The notes under the pieces: model-generated
The model's input: only the letters and a program-made list of their open reading frames with translations
Databases searched by the model: none
Told to the model about the DNA's origin: nothing
In this document: positions 28,249-37,693 of the stretch, one piece after another
Position numbering within the stretch: position 1 is the stretch's first letter
Layout of the letters: each line of letters opens with the position of its first letter
Source of the DNA: Salinimonas iocasae
GTDB lineage: Bacteria > Pseudomonadota > Gammaproteobacteria > Enterobacterales > Alteromonadaceae
Length of the DNA stretch: 64,000 nt
Assembly (NCBI RefSeq): GCF_006228385.1
Contig: NZ_CP039852.1
Location: 682,001-746,000, forward strand
Reading direction: 5' to 3'
Translations under genes and position numbers: made by a program

Positions 28249-28465
28249 ATTAGTATTGGCAGTTAAAGGTAAAACGTTAGCGCTAGGGTAAAAAGAAACA
28301 GCGACAATCATTGCGTTTACATTGGTATGATAATAGTATATTTAAAATTAACATTTGGTTTGCAATTTGTTGTAATCCGCCGTTACTCCAGTTAACGGGT
28401 AACATCATCATTTCAAATGAACCAGGGATGCGATAGCAGATGGTTCACTAATCGGAACAGGCTGT

Positions 28466-29872
28466 ATGACCACACAAAAACTATCAAAATTAGAAAAGAT
28501 CGGATTCGGTGCCGGCGATATGGCGGTCAATGTAGTGATCTCATCGATGATGCTGATTATTACGTTCTTCTATACCGATATTTTCGGGTTAAAGCCATCC
28601 GATTTGGCCATCATGTTCTTATTGGTGCGATTCATTGATGCTGTCAGCGACCCGCTAATGGGCACCATTACAGATAAGTTTACTACACGATGGGGGCGCT
28701 ACCGTCCTTACTTTTTATTTTTGTGCGTGCCGTTTGGTATTTCCGTATTCCTTACCTTCAGTACGCCTGATGTTGATTACAACGCCAAGCTGGTCTGGGC
28801 TTATTCGACCTATATCTTCGTAACCCTGATGTTTACAGCAGTGACAATCCCCTACATTTCACTGATTGGCGTTATGACCGCAGACCCAAAAGAAAAACTG
28901 TCTGCCAACGGATATCGTCTGTTTTTTGCCAAGGTAGCCGCCTTTCTTGTCACTATCATCGTGCCCAAATTGGCAGGTGCCGATTACTGGGACGGTAATA
29001 TGGCAGAAGGCTACCGTGCAGCGATGGGATTAATGGCGATACTTGCGGTGTTCATGCTGCTGTTTTGCTTTTTTACCACCACTGAGCGACTTGAGCACAA
29101 GGTTGATGAAAAACCCTTTAAAGAGCAACTGAAGCTTCTGTTAAAGAATGACCAGTGGATGACACTTTGTGGAGTTTGTGTATTAGGCACTATTGGTTAT
29201 GTAGTGCGTGGTTCCGTCGCTATCTATTACGCTAAGTATTATCTGGGCGGCGGGCCTGATATGCAGGCTAACTTTATGGCGACTGGTGTAGTAGCAGCTA
29301 TTCTGGCGATGGTCGCTTCAACCTGGATTACTAAACGCTGGTGTAAGGTCAAACTGTTTCGCTTCAGTCAGATGGCAGTGGGTATTTTAAGTGCCATTAT
29401 GTTTTTCAGCGTAGGTCAACAGGATGTGCTACTGGCCTTTGTTCTGTATTTCCTCATCTCGTTTGTTGTGGATTTACATGCGCCCATTTTCTGGTCTGCC
29501 ATTGCCGAGGCGGTTGACTACGGCCAAAGCAAAACCGGCAAGCGTGTAGCTGGCTTATCATTCGGTGGTATTTCTTTTTGCCAGAAAGCCGGAATGGGTC
29601 TGGCAGGGGCGATGGTCGGCTGGTTGCTAACCTATTTCAATTACGAAGCAGAGCAGGTTCAAAGCGAATTTACATTAACCGGCATTGCGTTAATGCTCAC
29701 CATCATTCCAGGCTTATTCCACTTTTTAGTGGGTTTGCTGATGAATCGCTACCGGATTACCGACCAGGAATATCAACGGCTTGCCCTGACCTTGGATGCT
29801 GTAAACGAGCACCCTGAAGTAGTCGATGATTTACAAAATTCCGCTGCCGTGGCAAAGGGTCATCAGTCATGA
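28466..29872 (+). CDS. GPH-family sugar:cation symporter (MFS)
   Basis: A 468-residue transporter with twelve predicted helices, of the glycoside-pentoside-hexuronide family (MelB, XynP, YicJ relatives). Family motifs are DMAVNVVISSMM in helix 1, FIDAVSDPLMGTITDKFTTRWGRYRPYFL in loop 2-3 and the later SAIAEAVDYGQSKTGKR. It would carry arabinosides or short oligosaccharides from periplasm to cytoplasm with Na+ or H+. Its last codons overlap the GH127/146 gene by four bases (ATGA), which ties transport to that enzyme. The promoter region (28207-28465) has only a weak operator-like match, TGTAATCCG at 28371-28379. Confidence 0.92.
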   Translation: MTTQKLSKLEKIGFGAGDMAVNVVISSMMLIITFFYTDIFGLKPSDLAIMFLLVRFIDAVSDPLMGTITDKFTTRWGRYRPYFLFLCVPFGISVFLTFSTPDVDYNAKLVWAYSTYIFVTLMFTAVTIPYISLIGVMTADPKEKLSANGYRLFFAKVAAFLVTIIVPKLAGADYWDGNMAEGYRAAMGLMAILAVFMLLFCFFTTTERLEHKVDEKPFKEQLKLLLKNDQWMTLCGVCVLGTIGYVVRGSVAIYYAKYYLGGGPDMQANFMATGVVAAILAMVASTWITKRWCKVKLFRFSQMAVGILSAIMFFSVGQQDVLLAFVLYFLISFVVDLHAPIFWSAIAEAVDYGQSKTGKRVAGLSFGGISFCQKAGMGLAGAMVGWLLTYFNYEAEQVQSEFTLTGIALMLTIIPGLFHFLVGLLMNRYRITDQEYQRLALTLDAVNEHPEVVDDLQNSAAVAKGHQS

Positions 29873-32346
29873 ATAAGTCTATTTTGGGCCTGGTTATGAA
29901 GCGTCGCTTACTATCCGTCGCGATAGGTAGTGCCATGATAATGGGCTGCCAGCAATCCGCGACGCAGGAACCTCTCACCAGCAATAGCCACAATTCGGCA
30001 ACGCATCAGCAGGCAGCGATTAACCCCGTATCGAACGCACAACAGGCGTTTGCGTTAAGTCAGGTGTCACTTACCGGGGGGCCCTTCTGGCATGCACAGC
30101 AGACCAATATCGATTACTTACTGGCGATGAAGCCAGACCGTCTGTTAGCGCCATATTTACGCGAAGCTGGCCTTGAAACTCAGGCGGATAGCTATGGGAA
30201 TTGGGAAAATTCCGGACTGGACGGGCACATCGGCGGGCATTACCTGTCTGCGTTATCATTGGCATGGGCGGCAAGTGGGCAGCAGGCACTTAAAGATCGA
30301 CTTGATTATATGCTTGATGAGCTTGTCCGAGCGCAGGAAGCCAATGGTGGCTATTTAGGTGGAATACCAAATGGTCAGGCTATGTGGCGTGAAATCCGCC
30401 AGGGCAATATTAACGCTGATTTGTTTTCATTAAATGACCGGTGGGTGCCGTTATATAACATCGATAAGCTATTCCACGGCCTGCGTGATGCTTACCAAAT
30501 CGCTGGTAGTGATAAAGCTAAAACTATGTTGCTCGACTTAGGGCAGTGGATGCTTTCTGTTACTGAAAATCTAAGCGATGAACAAATTCAACAAATGCTT
30601 TATTCGGAGCACGGCGGGCTTAATGAAGTATTTGCCGATATGGCACTGATTAGTCAGGACCGGCGATATTTGCATCTGGCTCGTCAATTTTCCCACCAAA
30701 CGATACTGAAGCCGTTAACGCAAAATAAAGACAGATTAACCGGACTTCACGCGAATACGCAGATCCCCAAAGTAATTGGCTTTTTAAAGGTTGCGGAAAC
30801 AGCGGATGATGCAGCCTGGGAGGCTGCCGCTGAATTTTTCTGGCAGACGGTCACACAGGAACGAAGCGTATCGATTGGCGGCAATAGCGTTAAAGAACAC
30901 TTCCACGAAAAAGATGATTTCACCCCGATGGTGGAAGATGTAGAGGGACCGGAAACCTGTAATACCTATAACATGATGAAGCTGAGTAAAATGCTATATC
31001 TGCGTAGCGGGGAACCGCGCTATCTGGCGTTTTACGAGCGCGCAATGTACAACCATATTCTGTCTTCACAGCACCCCGAGCACGGAGGTCTGGTATATTT
31101 CACCTCAATGCGCCCGGGTCATTACCGAATGTATTCGTCGGTCCAGGACTCAATGTGGTGTTGTGTAGGCTCTGGTATTGAAAATCACAGTAAGTATGGC
31201 GAGTTGGCGTATACCCATAGCGATAGTGCGTTATGGGTGAATTTATTTATGCCGGCAGCCCTGAACTGGCAGCAAAAAGGCTGGCGGATTGAGACACAAA
31301 CGCATTTCCCTGATAGCAGTGATGTCACCATCAACCTGCAAAAGACAGATCCTGGCGCTTCATCATTCACCATGCATCTGAGAAAGCCTGAATGGTTGTC
31401 TGATGATATGCAACTTACTGTAAACGGCAAGCCTGCCCAAACCACAACGACCGAAGCCGGCTTTATTACTGTGCAGCGACAGTGGCGGGATAACGATACT
31501 ATCAGCTTCCAGCTTCCTGCTGAACCTGAGGTAGAGCAGCTGCCTGACGGACAGGATTATTATTCTGTGCTTTACGGGCCGGTCGTTCTGGCGACAAAGG
31601 TTCAGGCTTTTGAAAATGAAAACCTGAACTTTGTGGCTGATGATAGCCGAATGGGGCATATTGCTGCAGGGCCGGTATGTCCGCCAGAAGCATTGCCGGT
31701 GATGCTGGGCGAGCCTGCATCCTTTCTTGAGGGGCTTAAACGCGCTCCCGGAGACAAGCTGGCCTTTCAGGCATCCACTAACGTGGCGGTGGCCAATCAG
31801 CCAGAGCGTAAAAGTACCACGCTGATCCCATTTTTCCGCTTGCACGATAGTCGCTATGAGGTGTACTGGCCGCAATTAAGTGAAAGTGACTTTTCATCAT
31901 TTGTTGAGAATGCTCAAGCCGAAGCGGCGACAGCCAAAGCGCTGCGCAGTATTACTGTCGATGCAGTCAGTCCGGGTCAGCAGCAACCGGAAGTTGAGCA
32001 TAACTTTAAGGGGCAGCAAACCCGTGCAGGCGTTAATGACGGGCATCACTGGCGCGACGCTACAGGCTGGTTCAGCTATGCGCTCAATAATGAGGAAGGT
32101 CGTGCTAAAACGCTGAGACTGACCTATTTCAAAGGCGACACAGACCGGCAGTTTTCGGTGCTGATAAATGGTCAGAAACTGGCTTCGGTTACCTTGCCAG
32201 CCAGCTCAGCCACAGATGCGTTCTATACTGTTGATTACGCGCTTACGGATGCCATGCAAAAAGCCCCGACACTCACTGTCCGGTTTGAAGCGCATGATGG
32301 CTCAGTGGCAGGCGGTATATATGGCATTCGCCTACTGTCAGAATAG
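29869..32346 (+). CDS. Lipoprotein beta-L-arabinofuranosidase, GH127/GH146 (DUF1680)
   Basis: An 825-residue (alpha/alpha)6-barrel enzyme with a lipoprotein signal (lipobox MGCQ). The cysteine-nucleophile and zinc site of this group are visible. GPETCNTYN supplies Glu362 and Cys364, and MWCCVGSGIEN supplies Cys431 and Cys432. GGNSVKEHFH carries the probable acid/base glutamate. A beta-sandwich of about 170 residues at the C-terminus makes the protein longer than basic GH127 and closer to GH146-type architecture. It releases beta-L-arabinofuranose, a linkage found on arabinan side chains, extensins and arabinogalactan proteins. It is coupled to the symporter gene by overlap. A second ATG at 29896 would also keep the signal peptide. 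Confidence 0.92.
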   Translation: MNKSILGLVMKRRLLSVAIGSAMIMGCQQSATQEPLTSNSHNSATHQQAAINPVSNAQQAFALSQVSLTGGPFWHAQQTNIDYLLAMKPDRLLAPYLREAGLETQADSYGNWENSGLDGHIGGHYLSALSLAWAASGQQALKDRLDYMLDELVRAQEANGGYLGGIPNGQAMWREIRQGNINADLFSLNDRWVPLYNIDKLFHGLRDAYQIAGSDKAKTMLLDLGQWMLSVTENLSDEQIQQMLYSEHGGLNEVFADMALISQDRRYLHLARQFSHQTILKPLTQNKDRLTGLHANTQIPKVIGFLKVAETADDAAWEAAAEFFWQTVTQERSVSIGGNSVKEHFHEKDDFTPMVEDVEGPETCNTYNMMKLSKMLYLRSGEPRYLAFYERAMYNHILSSQHPEHGGLVYFTSMRPGHYRMYSSVQDSMWCCVGSGIENHSKYGELAYTHSDSALWVNLFMPAALNWQQKGWRIETQTHFPDSSDVTINLQKTDPGASSFTMHLRKPEWLSDDMQLTVNGKPAQTTTTEAGFITVQRQWRDNDTISFQLPAEPEVEQLPDGQDYYSVLYGPVVLATKVQAFENENLNFVADDSRMGHIAAGPVCPPEALPVMLGEPASFLEGLKRAPGDKLAFQASTNVAVANQPERKSTTLIPFFRLHDSRYEVYWPQLSESDFSSFVENAQAEAATAKALRSITVDAVSPGQQQPEVEHNFKGQQTRAGVNDGHHWRDATGWFSYALNNEEGRAKTLRLTYFKGDTDRQFSVLINGQKLASVTLPASSATDAFYTVDYALTDAMQKAPTLTVRFEAHDGSVAGGIYGIRLLSE

Positions 32347-32380
32347 TCTGATTCAAATAATATTGATGTAATTCAGTAAT

Positions 32381-32818
32381 ATGGCAAGAAATAAACAACG
32401 TACAAAAGCGAAAGGATCAGCCGGTCAGAATCGCAATATGACCGCGGATTTTATAGCGCGGTATCTCAAACAGGATGATGTCAGGATTACATCGTCCGGG
32501 TTGATGTATCGGGTGATAGATGACGCGCAGGGAGAGCAGCCTGAAAGTCATCATATTGTGAAAGTTCATCAGCGAATATTGCTCGCCGACGGCAGTGTCG
32601 TTGACGATACCTATAAAAAGGGGCCGCCGGAAAGTTTTATGCTCAGCGAGGCGATAGAAGGACTGCGCGAAGCATTACTTTTGATGCCGGTGGGGGCGCG
32701 TTATGAATTCGTTATCCCCCCGGAGCTGGCCTGGGGTAAAAAAGGTAACGGTAGTAAAATTGGTCCGCACGCGGTGATGATAGTCGACGTACGGTTAATT
32801 GAGACAGGCACATCTTAA
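32381..32818 (+). CDS. FKBP-type peptidyl-prolyl isomerase-like protein
   Basis: A 145-residue cytosolic protein with a basic N-terminus (ARNKQRTKAKGS) and a C-terminal FKBP fold: HQRILLADGSVVDDTY, LSEAIEGLREALLLMPVG and YEFVIPPELAWGKKGNG. The family's hydrophobic active-site pattern is largely kept, so cis-trans prolyl isomerase or chaperone activity is plausible. It follows the GH127/146 gene by 34 bases and may be cotranscribed, though a weak operator-like TGTAATTCA (32367-32375) precedes it. Its reason for being in an arabinan locus is unclear. Its stop is two bases from that of the convergent membrane-protein gene. Confidence 0.83.
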   Translation: MARNKQRTKAKGSAGQNRNMTADFIARYLKQDDVRITSSGLMYRVIDDAQGEQPESHHIVKVHQRILLADGSVVDDTYKKGPPESFMLSEAIEGLREALLLMPVGARYEFVIPPELAWGKKGNGSKIGPHAVMIVDVRLIETGTS

Positions 32819-32820
32819 TG

Positions 32821-33492
32821 TCAATCAGACATTCTCGATTTGAGCTGCAATAAATACGCTTTCCTCTGTGTAAGTGTGTGCACACTTCCCTTATAAGTTT
32901 TTATATTTTTAACAGACGGCAGGCTCAACCGTTTATTAAGGAGTGACTGACACATTGTCAGGTTTATATAGTTGTAGCAAAGAATAAGCGTTTGCATAAA
33001 ATCAGTGGGAACCTGCTGCAACCCAAGCTTGTTCGCAGTGCGCTCGTTAAGCACATAGCTGGTAAGTCGCACGGTTTGTTCTGGATTGGCTGATAAAACC
33101 TGCTCGTTACAAAGTGTAATAAGACCCTCAAGAATACCGGTTAAAGCGCGTTTTTTTCGCTCACGGCTGTTCATTTCAGGCGCAAATAAAAAATAGTAAT
33201 CAAATAGTGTCGCGGTATGTAATGTCAATATTGCATGCTTATTGTGCTCAACAAGCAGGTAGTTCGACAGATACGTCAGCTTTTTGTTCTTAACCAGTGA
33301 AGGTATATCGATAAACGGGGCGATGATCGATAAGAGTATAGCAAGCAAAGGAAGCAGTAACGGCAGTACACCGGCAGCGTAAAATAATGTGCCGGATGCG
33401 CCGACAATTATCGCACTCAGTATGAGTAATTTAACGATGAATTTTTGTTGTGCTGCAGGTGACAATGCAAAGAACGGATGAGCTTCTGGCAT
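32821..33492 (-). CDS. Conserved-looking two-helix membrane protein, unknown function
   Basis: A 223-residue protein with two adjacent transmembrane helices near the N-terminus (KLLILSAIIVGASGTLFYAAG and LLPLLAILLSIIAPFIDI). A helical cytosolic domain follows, with no motif I recognise. It is convergent with the FKBP gene and stands apart from the sugar genes in content. It resembles small housekeeping membrane proteins of gammaproteobacteria in layout only. Confidence 0.65.
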   Translation of the reverse strand: MPEAHPFFALSPAAQQKFIVKLLILSAIIVGASGTLFYAAGVLPLLLPLLAILLSIIAPFIDIPSLVKNKKLTYLSNYLLVEHNKHAILTLHTATLFDYYFLFAPEMNSRERKKRALTGILEGLITLCNEQVLSANPEQTVRLTSYVLNERTANKLGLQQVPTDFMQTLILCYNYINLTMCQSLLNKRLSLPSVKNIKTYKGSVHTLTQRKAYLLQLKSRMSD

Positions 33493-33553
33493 CAGAAAAT
33501 TAATTGCAGGAAAAATCAGACATAACAGAAGTTTATGTCGGCGCGCAGCGTTT

Positions 33554-33580
33554 GAAAAGCCCGTCTTTTACAACGGGCTA
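33554..33580 (-). terminator. Rho-independent terminator after the endo-arabinanase gene
   Basis: Arms AGCCCGT / ACGGGCT around an 8-base loop, followed on the minus strand by TTTT, ten bases past the stop codon. Confidence 0.8.
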
Positions 33581-33589
33581 ACCATTCTG

Positions 33590-34612
33590 TTATTTCTGTT
33601 GCAGGTTAGTGGTAAGTTTGTCTAAATCGTCCGGGTCAACCTGCGGCCAGTCATTGTCCCAGCTCATCGGGAGAATGCGAAGCTTCTGCACAGCGTTGTC
33701 CGCCGTTTCATAGGCGTGAAATACCAGATAATCTGTGCCATCAAATGTATAAGCGGCATTGTGGCCAAGTGCGACCCAGTTGTCAGTTCCTTCCAGCACT
33801 AGGGTACCGCCACCTTCATTCATCGGTTTACCATCACGGTCGACATACGGCCCTTCAACATTTTTACTGCGGCCGACGCGAATATTGTACGTACTGTCCA
33901 TTCCCCTGCAGCACTTATCAAACGAAACGAAAAGATAGTAATAGTCATTCTTTTTAAAGATATAAGGGGCTTCTATCGCGCCCTCACCGGGGTCAGCATC
34001 ATCATTAGTCTGCCTACCAGGGCGTTTGGCAATGGTGTGCCACTCCTGCGGCTCTGCCAGGCGTGTCATATCATCATCCAGTTTGACCAGCTTAAGCCCG
34101 CCCCAAAAGGAGCCAAAGCTCATCCAGGGGGTGCCTTCATCGTCTTCTACAATGGCGGGGTCGATGGCATTCCAGAAATCCCGTTCCGGGACAGATTGCA
34201 GGACGATCCCCTGGTCAACCCAGCGATAATTCTCAGCATCCGGGTCCAGCGTTTCATTCACTGTGACGCCAATACCTGACGTGTTTTTGCCAAAGGCAGA
34301 AACCGAATAGTAAAGATAAAACTTTCCTTCTTTTTCGTATACATCCGGTGCCCAGAGGTGGCCGCCGAAACCCGGAGCGATTCGGCGCGCCCAGCTTGGC
34401 TCATCGGGAAATACGCGTCCGGTTAGCGTCCAGTCTTTAAGATTCTTTGATTCGTAATAGGTAATGCCTGGTCCGGTGCTGAATACATAAAATGTATCGC
34501 CTTCCTTTGTCATTACCGGGTCATGCACCTCTACCTGTTTTGCTCCTGCTGAAAATGCGGTAGCAGCCAGAAATAAAGATGTCAGAACATGTTTTTTGAA
34601 ACTCATCAGCAT
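33590..34612 (-). CDS. Endo-alpha-1,5-L-arabinanase, GH43
   Basis: A 340-residue secreted GH43 enzyme with signal peptide (LTSLFLAATAFSAGA). The triad is Asp31 (VHDPVM), Asp151 (NAIDPAIV) and Glu214 (GAIEAPYIF). The segment YYYLFVSFDKCCRG followed by STYNIRVGRS is the hallmark of endo-arabinanases, so the call is more specific than for the other GH43 proteins here. It would cut the arabinan backbone into oligosaccharides for the exo-acting enzymes. It is divergent from another GH43 gene, and the perfect operator at 34672-34680 lies between the two. Confidence 0.92.
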   Translation of the reverse strand: MLMSFKKHVLTSLFLAATAFSAGAKQVEVHDPVMTKEGDTFYVFSTGPGITYYESKNLKDWTLTGRVFPDEPSWARRIAPGFGGHLWAPDVYEKEGKFYLYYSVSAFGKNTSGIGVTVNETLDPDAENYRWVDQGIVLQSVPERDFWNAIDPAIVEDDEGTPWMSFGSFWGGLKLVKLDDDMTRLAEPQEWHTIAKRPGRQTNDDADPGEGAIEAPYIFKKNDYYYLFVSFDKCCRGMDSTYNIRVGRSKNVEGPYVDRDGKPMNEGGGTLVLEGTDNWVALGHNAAYTFDGTDYLVFHAYETADNAVQKLRILPMSWDNDWPQVDPDDLDKLTTNLQQK

Positions 34613-34671
34613 CGTTATCTACTCGTTTTATTCGATTTTCATTCACAGTTTAACAGGGATTGTGTTAAATA

Positions 34672-34680
34672 TGTAATACA
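34672..34680. promoter_or_regulatory. Candidate GntR/FadR-type operator between two GH43 genes
   Basis: Perfect TGTAATACA located 60 bases from each start codon of the divergent endo-arabinanase and exo-arabinosidase genes, so one site could control both. Confidence 0.62.
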
Positions 34681-34740
34681 ATATTAACAATGTGTTGGCA
34701 TTTTCTAAAATCAGTATATGCAGATCGCGGGAGGGCGCAA

Positions 34741-35778
34741 ATGAACAAACATACATTAATTTCGACACTGGCAGCATCCTGGTTTACCACATTAGCGGGA
34801 AGCCAGGCTTTTGCTAATCAGGTAAATGAAACAAGTAACATAAAACCAATAGACAACCCCATCGTGCTGCAACGCGCTGATCCAATGCTTGTGCATCACC
34901 CGCGGACCGGATGTTATACCTTTATCGGAACATCACCGCAGTTTGACAAGATTGAGTTGCGTCAGGCATGCAGTCTCAATGCTCTGAAAATTGCTGAGCC
35001 AAAAGCGATATGGGAAAAACATGAAAGCGGCCCAATGAGTGCAAATATCTGGGCGCCGGAACTGCATCGGGTCGATGATAACTGGTACATCTATTTTGCT
35101 GCCGGCGAGGCGGAAACACCTTTCAGTATTCGGATGTATGCACTGAAAAATACGCATGAAAATCCTATGAAAGGGGAGTGGGAAGAAGCCGGTCAAATTA
35201 AAAGCGGATGGGATTCGTTTGCGCTGGATGGCACCACATTCGAGCATAACGATAAGCGTTACTATGTCTGGGCGCAACAAGATAAAGACAGGTCTTATAA
35301 TTCTGCATTGTGGATTGCACAGATGCGATCACCAACAGAGTTGATGTTACCGGCAACATTGCTCACTGAACCGACCCTGGACTGGGAGGTACAGGGATAC
35401 AAAGTAAACGAAGGCGCCGCGTTCATCAAACACAACGACAAAGTGTTTCTGACCTATTCAGCCAGTGCGACCGACCACCGTTACGCAATGGGATTACTTT
35501 GGGCTGACGCTGATGCAGACCTGCTTGATGCGAGCCAGTGGCATAAAAAGTCTGAACCGGTATTTGAAACCGATGCTTCAGTGGGCCGTTATGGGCCCGG
35601 CCACAACAGCTTTGTCAAAGCGCCGGATGGTAAAACCGACCTGATGGTCTATCACAGTCGTGATTATAAAGCGCTAAAGGGAACGCCACTTACTGATCCT
35701 AACCGCCACGCCCGGGTGCGAGTTTTATACTGGGATGACGAAGGGTTTCCGGTTTTCAAACCATCGCTGGCAGATTAG
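34741..35778 (+). CDS. Exported GH43 exo-alpha-L-arabinofuranosidase
   Basis: A 345-residue GH43 enzyme. The frame opens 51 bases earlier, but the ATG at 34741 has an excellent GGGAGGG site and begins a proper signal peptide (STLAASWFTTLAGSQAFA). Candidate catalytic residues are Asp47 (LQRADPML), Asp163 (FALDGTTFEH) and Glu224 (KVNEGAAFI). It resembles the propeller of the GH43-lectin protein at 12176-14092 (shared ANIWAPELH-like, LTEPTLDWEV and YGPGHNSF-type segments). Both fit the exo-1,5-alpha-L-arabinofuranosidase branch. It would shorten the products of the divergent endo-arabinanase. Confidence 0.9.
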   Translation: MNKHTLISTLAASWFTTLAGSQAFANQVNETSNIKPIDNPIVLQRADPMLVHHPRTGCYTFIGTSPQFDKIELRQACSLNALKIAEPKAIWEKHESGPMSANIWAPELHRVDDNWYIYFAAGEAETPFSIRMYALKNTHENPMKGEWEEAGQIKSGWDSFALDGTTFEHNDKRYYVWAQQDKDRSYNSALWIAQMRSPTELMLPATLLTEPTLDWEVQGYKVNEGAAFIKHNDKVFLTYSASATDHRYAMGLLWADADADLLDASQWHKKSEPVFETDASVGRYGPGHNSFVKAPDGKTDLMVYHSRDYKALKGTPLTDPNRHARVRVLYWDDEGFPVFKPSLAD

Positions 35779-35796
35779 TGAGTCGATGACAGTCAA

Positions 35797-35828
35797 TAAA
35801 AAAGCCGCCTCTATGGCGGCTTTTTTTT
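35797..35828. terminator. Bidirectional rho-independent terminator
   Basis: Hairpin AAGCCGCC-TCTAT-GGCGGCTT with A and T tracts, between the convergent GH43 and SSS transporter genes. Confidence 0.93.
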
Positions 35829-35846
35829 GACATGTTGATTGCTGTG

Positions 35847-37475
35847 TTACCAGAAGCGGATATAGATAAATGCGGTAATACCCAATATACCCACAGTATG
35901 GATGTAATCCCATTTATCCAGCCCTGCAACAACCTCTTTAAATGTATTGTTACCCAGGGTAGAGAATGTCAGCCCGTCCAAACGTTCACGACTATGGGCT
36001 TTGGTTACCATACTGGTACCAATCATAATTATGACCACCAGAACAAACAGCAGGATGCAGTAATACAGCCAGTTCATGGTCACTACCCATTCAAGCGGCG
36101 TACCGGCGACACTGTCTTTAAAGGGCAGAAGCGCCAGGCGGAACATGCCCATAACAAATCCTGAGACCAGCCCGACAAATCCGGCGGTGGGGGTAATGCG
36201 GGTACTGACCAGGCCAAGTAAGAATACCGCAGCGATACCCGGGGCGATGAGTGACTGAACGGATTGCAGATATTCATACAGCACATCGGCAATCAGACTC
36301 ATCACCGGAATCCATAAAATACCCAAAACAACAATCACTATAGTAGCAATACGACCCACCCGTAGCAGATGCTTTTCACTCGATTCAGGTTTGAATTTTT
36401 TATAAAAATCGATAGTAAAAAGTGTCGCCGAAGAGTTAAACAGCGACGCAAGAGAACTCATTAACGCGGCAACAAGGCCACCGATTACAATGCCTTTGAC
36501 ACCTGCTGGCAATAACTCAGAGACCAGCATGGGAAAAGCCTGGTCCGGGCTGTCGTAAGTGACAATACCTTTTGCATTAAGCGCGTAGGCAATCATGCCG
36601 GGCACAAGGAAGATAAAGACAGGCAGCAGTTTCAGATACCCGGCGAACATGGTACCGCGGCGTGCTTCTTTGATACCTTTTGCCGATAAAACCCGCTGCA
36701 CTATGTACTGATCGGTACACCAGTACCAGAAGCCAATAATAAATGAGCCGAAGATAATACCCGGCCATGGGAACTCAGAATCAGAGGCAGAGCGTATCAG
36801 GTGCATCTGTTCTGCATTGAGGCGCTCAACTTCGGACCAGCCGCCGACCTTATCCAGGCCCACTACCAGTATCACCAGCGAACCAATTATAAGTACAGGC
36901 GTTTGCAATACCGAGGTCCACATGATGGCTTTCATTCCACCCAGAACAGTATAAATACCGGTGATAATGACCAGCCCCAGGGCAGATATCCAGAAGAAGT
37001 CGATACCCCAGATACTTTCGATGCCAAGAATGGTTTTAAAGGCTACACCACCTGCATAAACAGTGACTGCAACCTTGGTGAGTATATAGCTTACCAGGGA
37101 GATAACAGACAGGAAGGTGCGGGAAGAAGAGTTATATCTGCGCTCCAGAAACTCAGGCATCGTATATACCTTACTGCTCCAGTAGAAGGGCACAAATACC
37201 CAGCCTAAAAGCAGTATAATCCATGACTGCAATTCCCAGTGCGCCAGCGCCATCCCGGACTGTGCGCCCGAGCCAGATAGACCCACAAGGTGTTCAGAGC
37301 CAATGTTTGAGGCGAATATTGAAGCGCCGATAACGACCCAACTGGCATTACGACCAGCCAGGAAATAATCGGCAGTGTCCTCTTCTTTCTGGCGCATGGA
37401 CATAACCACAACACCCAGTAACAGAAGGAAAAAACCGGCCAGAACGAGCCAGTCCAGTGTGCTTAAATCAACCAT
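35847..37475 (-). CDS. Sodium/sugar symporter, SSS family (SGLT-like)
   Basis: A 542-residue transporter with about fourteen helices of the sodium:solute symporter family, close in pattern to bacterial SGLT proteins. Characteristic segments include DYFLAGRNASWVVIGASIFASNIGSEHLVGLSG, the helix 4-5 region EFLERRYNSSSRTFLS, YTVLGGMKAIMWTSVLQ and the substrate region FWYWCTDQYIVQRVLSAKG. Its context suggests L-arabinose or another monosaccharide as cargo, taken up with Na+, which suits a marine host. The promoter contains a one-mismatch operator, and the gene is divergent from the FadR-type regulator. Confidence 0.92.
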   Translation of the reverse strand: MVDLSTLDWLVLAGFFLLLLGVVVMSMRQKEEDTADYFLAGRNASWVVIGASIFASNIGSEHLVGLSGSGAQSGMALAHWELQSWIILLLGWVFVPFYWSSKVYTMPEFLERRYNSSSRTFLSVISLVSYILTKVAVTVYAGGVAFKTILGIESIWGIDFFWISALGLVIITGIYTVLGGMKAIMWTSVLQTPVLIIGSLVILVVGLDKVGGWSEVERLNAEQMHLIRSASDSEFPWPGIIFGSFIIGFWYWCTDQYIVQRVLSAKGIKEARRGTMFAGYLKLLPVFIFLVPGMIAYALNAKGIVTYDSPDQAFPMLVSELLPAGVKGIVIGGLVAALMSSLASLFNSSATLFTIDFYKKFKPESSEKHLLRVGRIATIVIVVLGILWIPVMSLIADVLYEYLQSVQSLIAPGIAAVFLLGLVSTRITPTAGFVGLVSGFVMGMFRLALLPFKDSVAGTPLEWVVTMNWLYYCILLFVLVVIIMIGTSMVTKAHSRERLDGLTFSTLGNNTFKEVVAGLDKWDYIHTVGILGITAFIYIRFW

Positions 37476-37527
37476 TTCTTTTCAACTATTAGTTTGGCTT
37501 AGCAGCGGTGAATTGTTATTGAAATAT

Positions 37528-37536
37528 TATATTACA
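37528..37536. promoter_or_regulatory. Candidate GntR/FadR-type operator between SSS transporter and regulator
   Basis: TATATTACA, one mismatch from TGTATTACA (the same palindrome read on the other strand), 53 bases before the transporter start. Confidence 0.48.
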
Positions 37537-37693
37537 AAAGTGGTAAAGAAAAGGGGGTGTTAACAGATAGTTAACCTGCAATGGAAAAGTAGTGTAAAAT
37601 CATGCGCTTTAGGCTTAAGTGGACCATTCACTGAATCAATGACGCGGTACTGTTATCGGTGTATAGTGAGCACAGAGGCGTTAGGGGAAAAAT

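Noticed and set aside
32862..32890. Palindrome AAGTGTGTGCACACTT
   Set aside because: It lies inside the coding sequence of the membrane-protein gene and does not recur elsewhere in the window as far as I can see.
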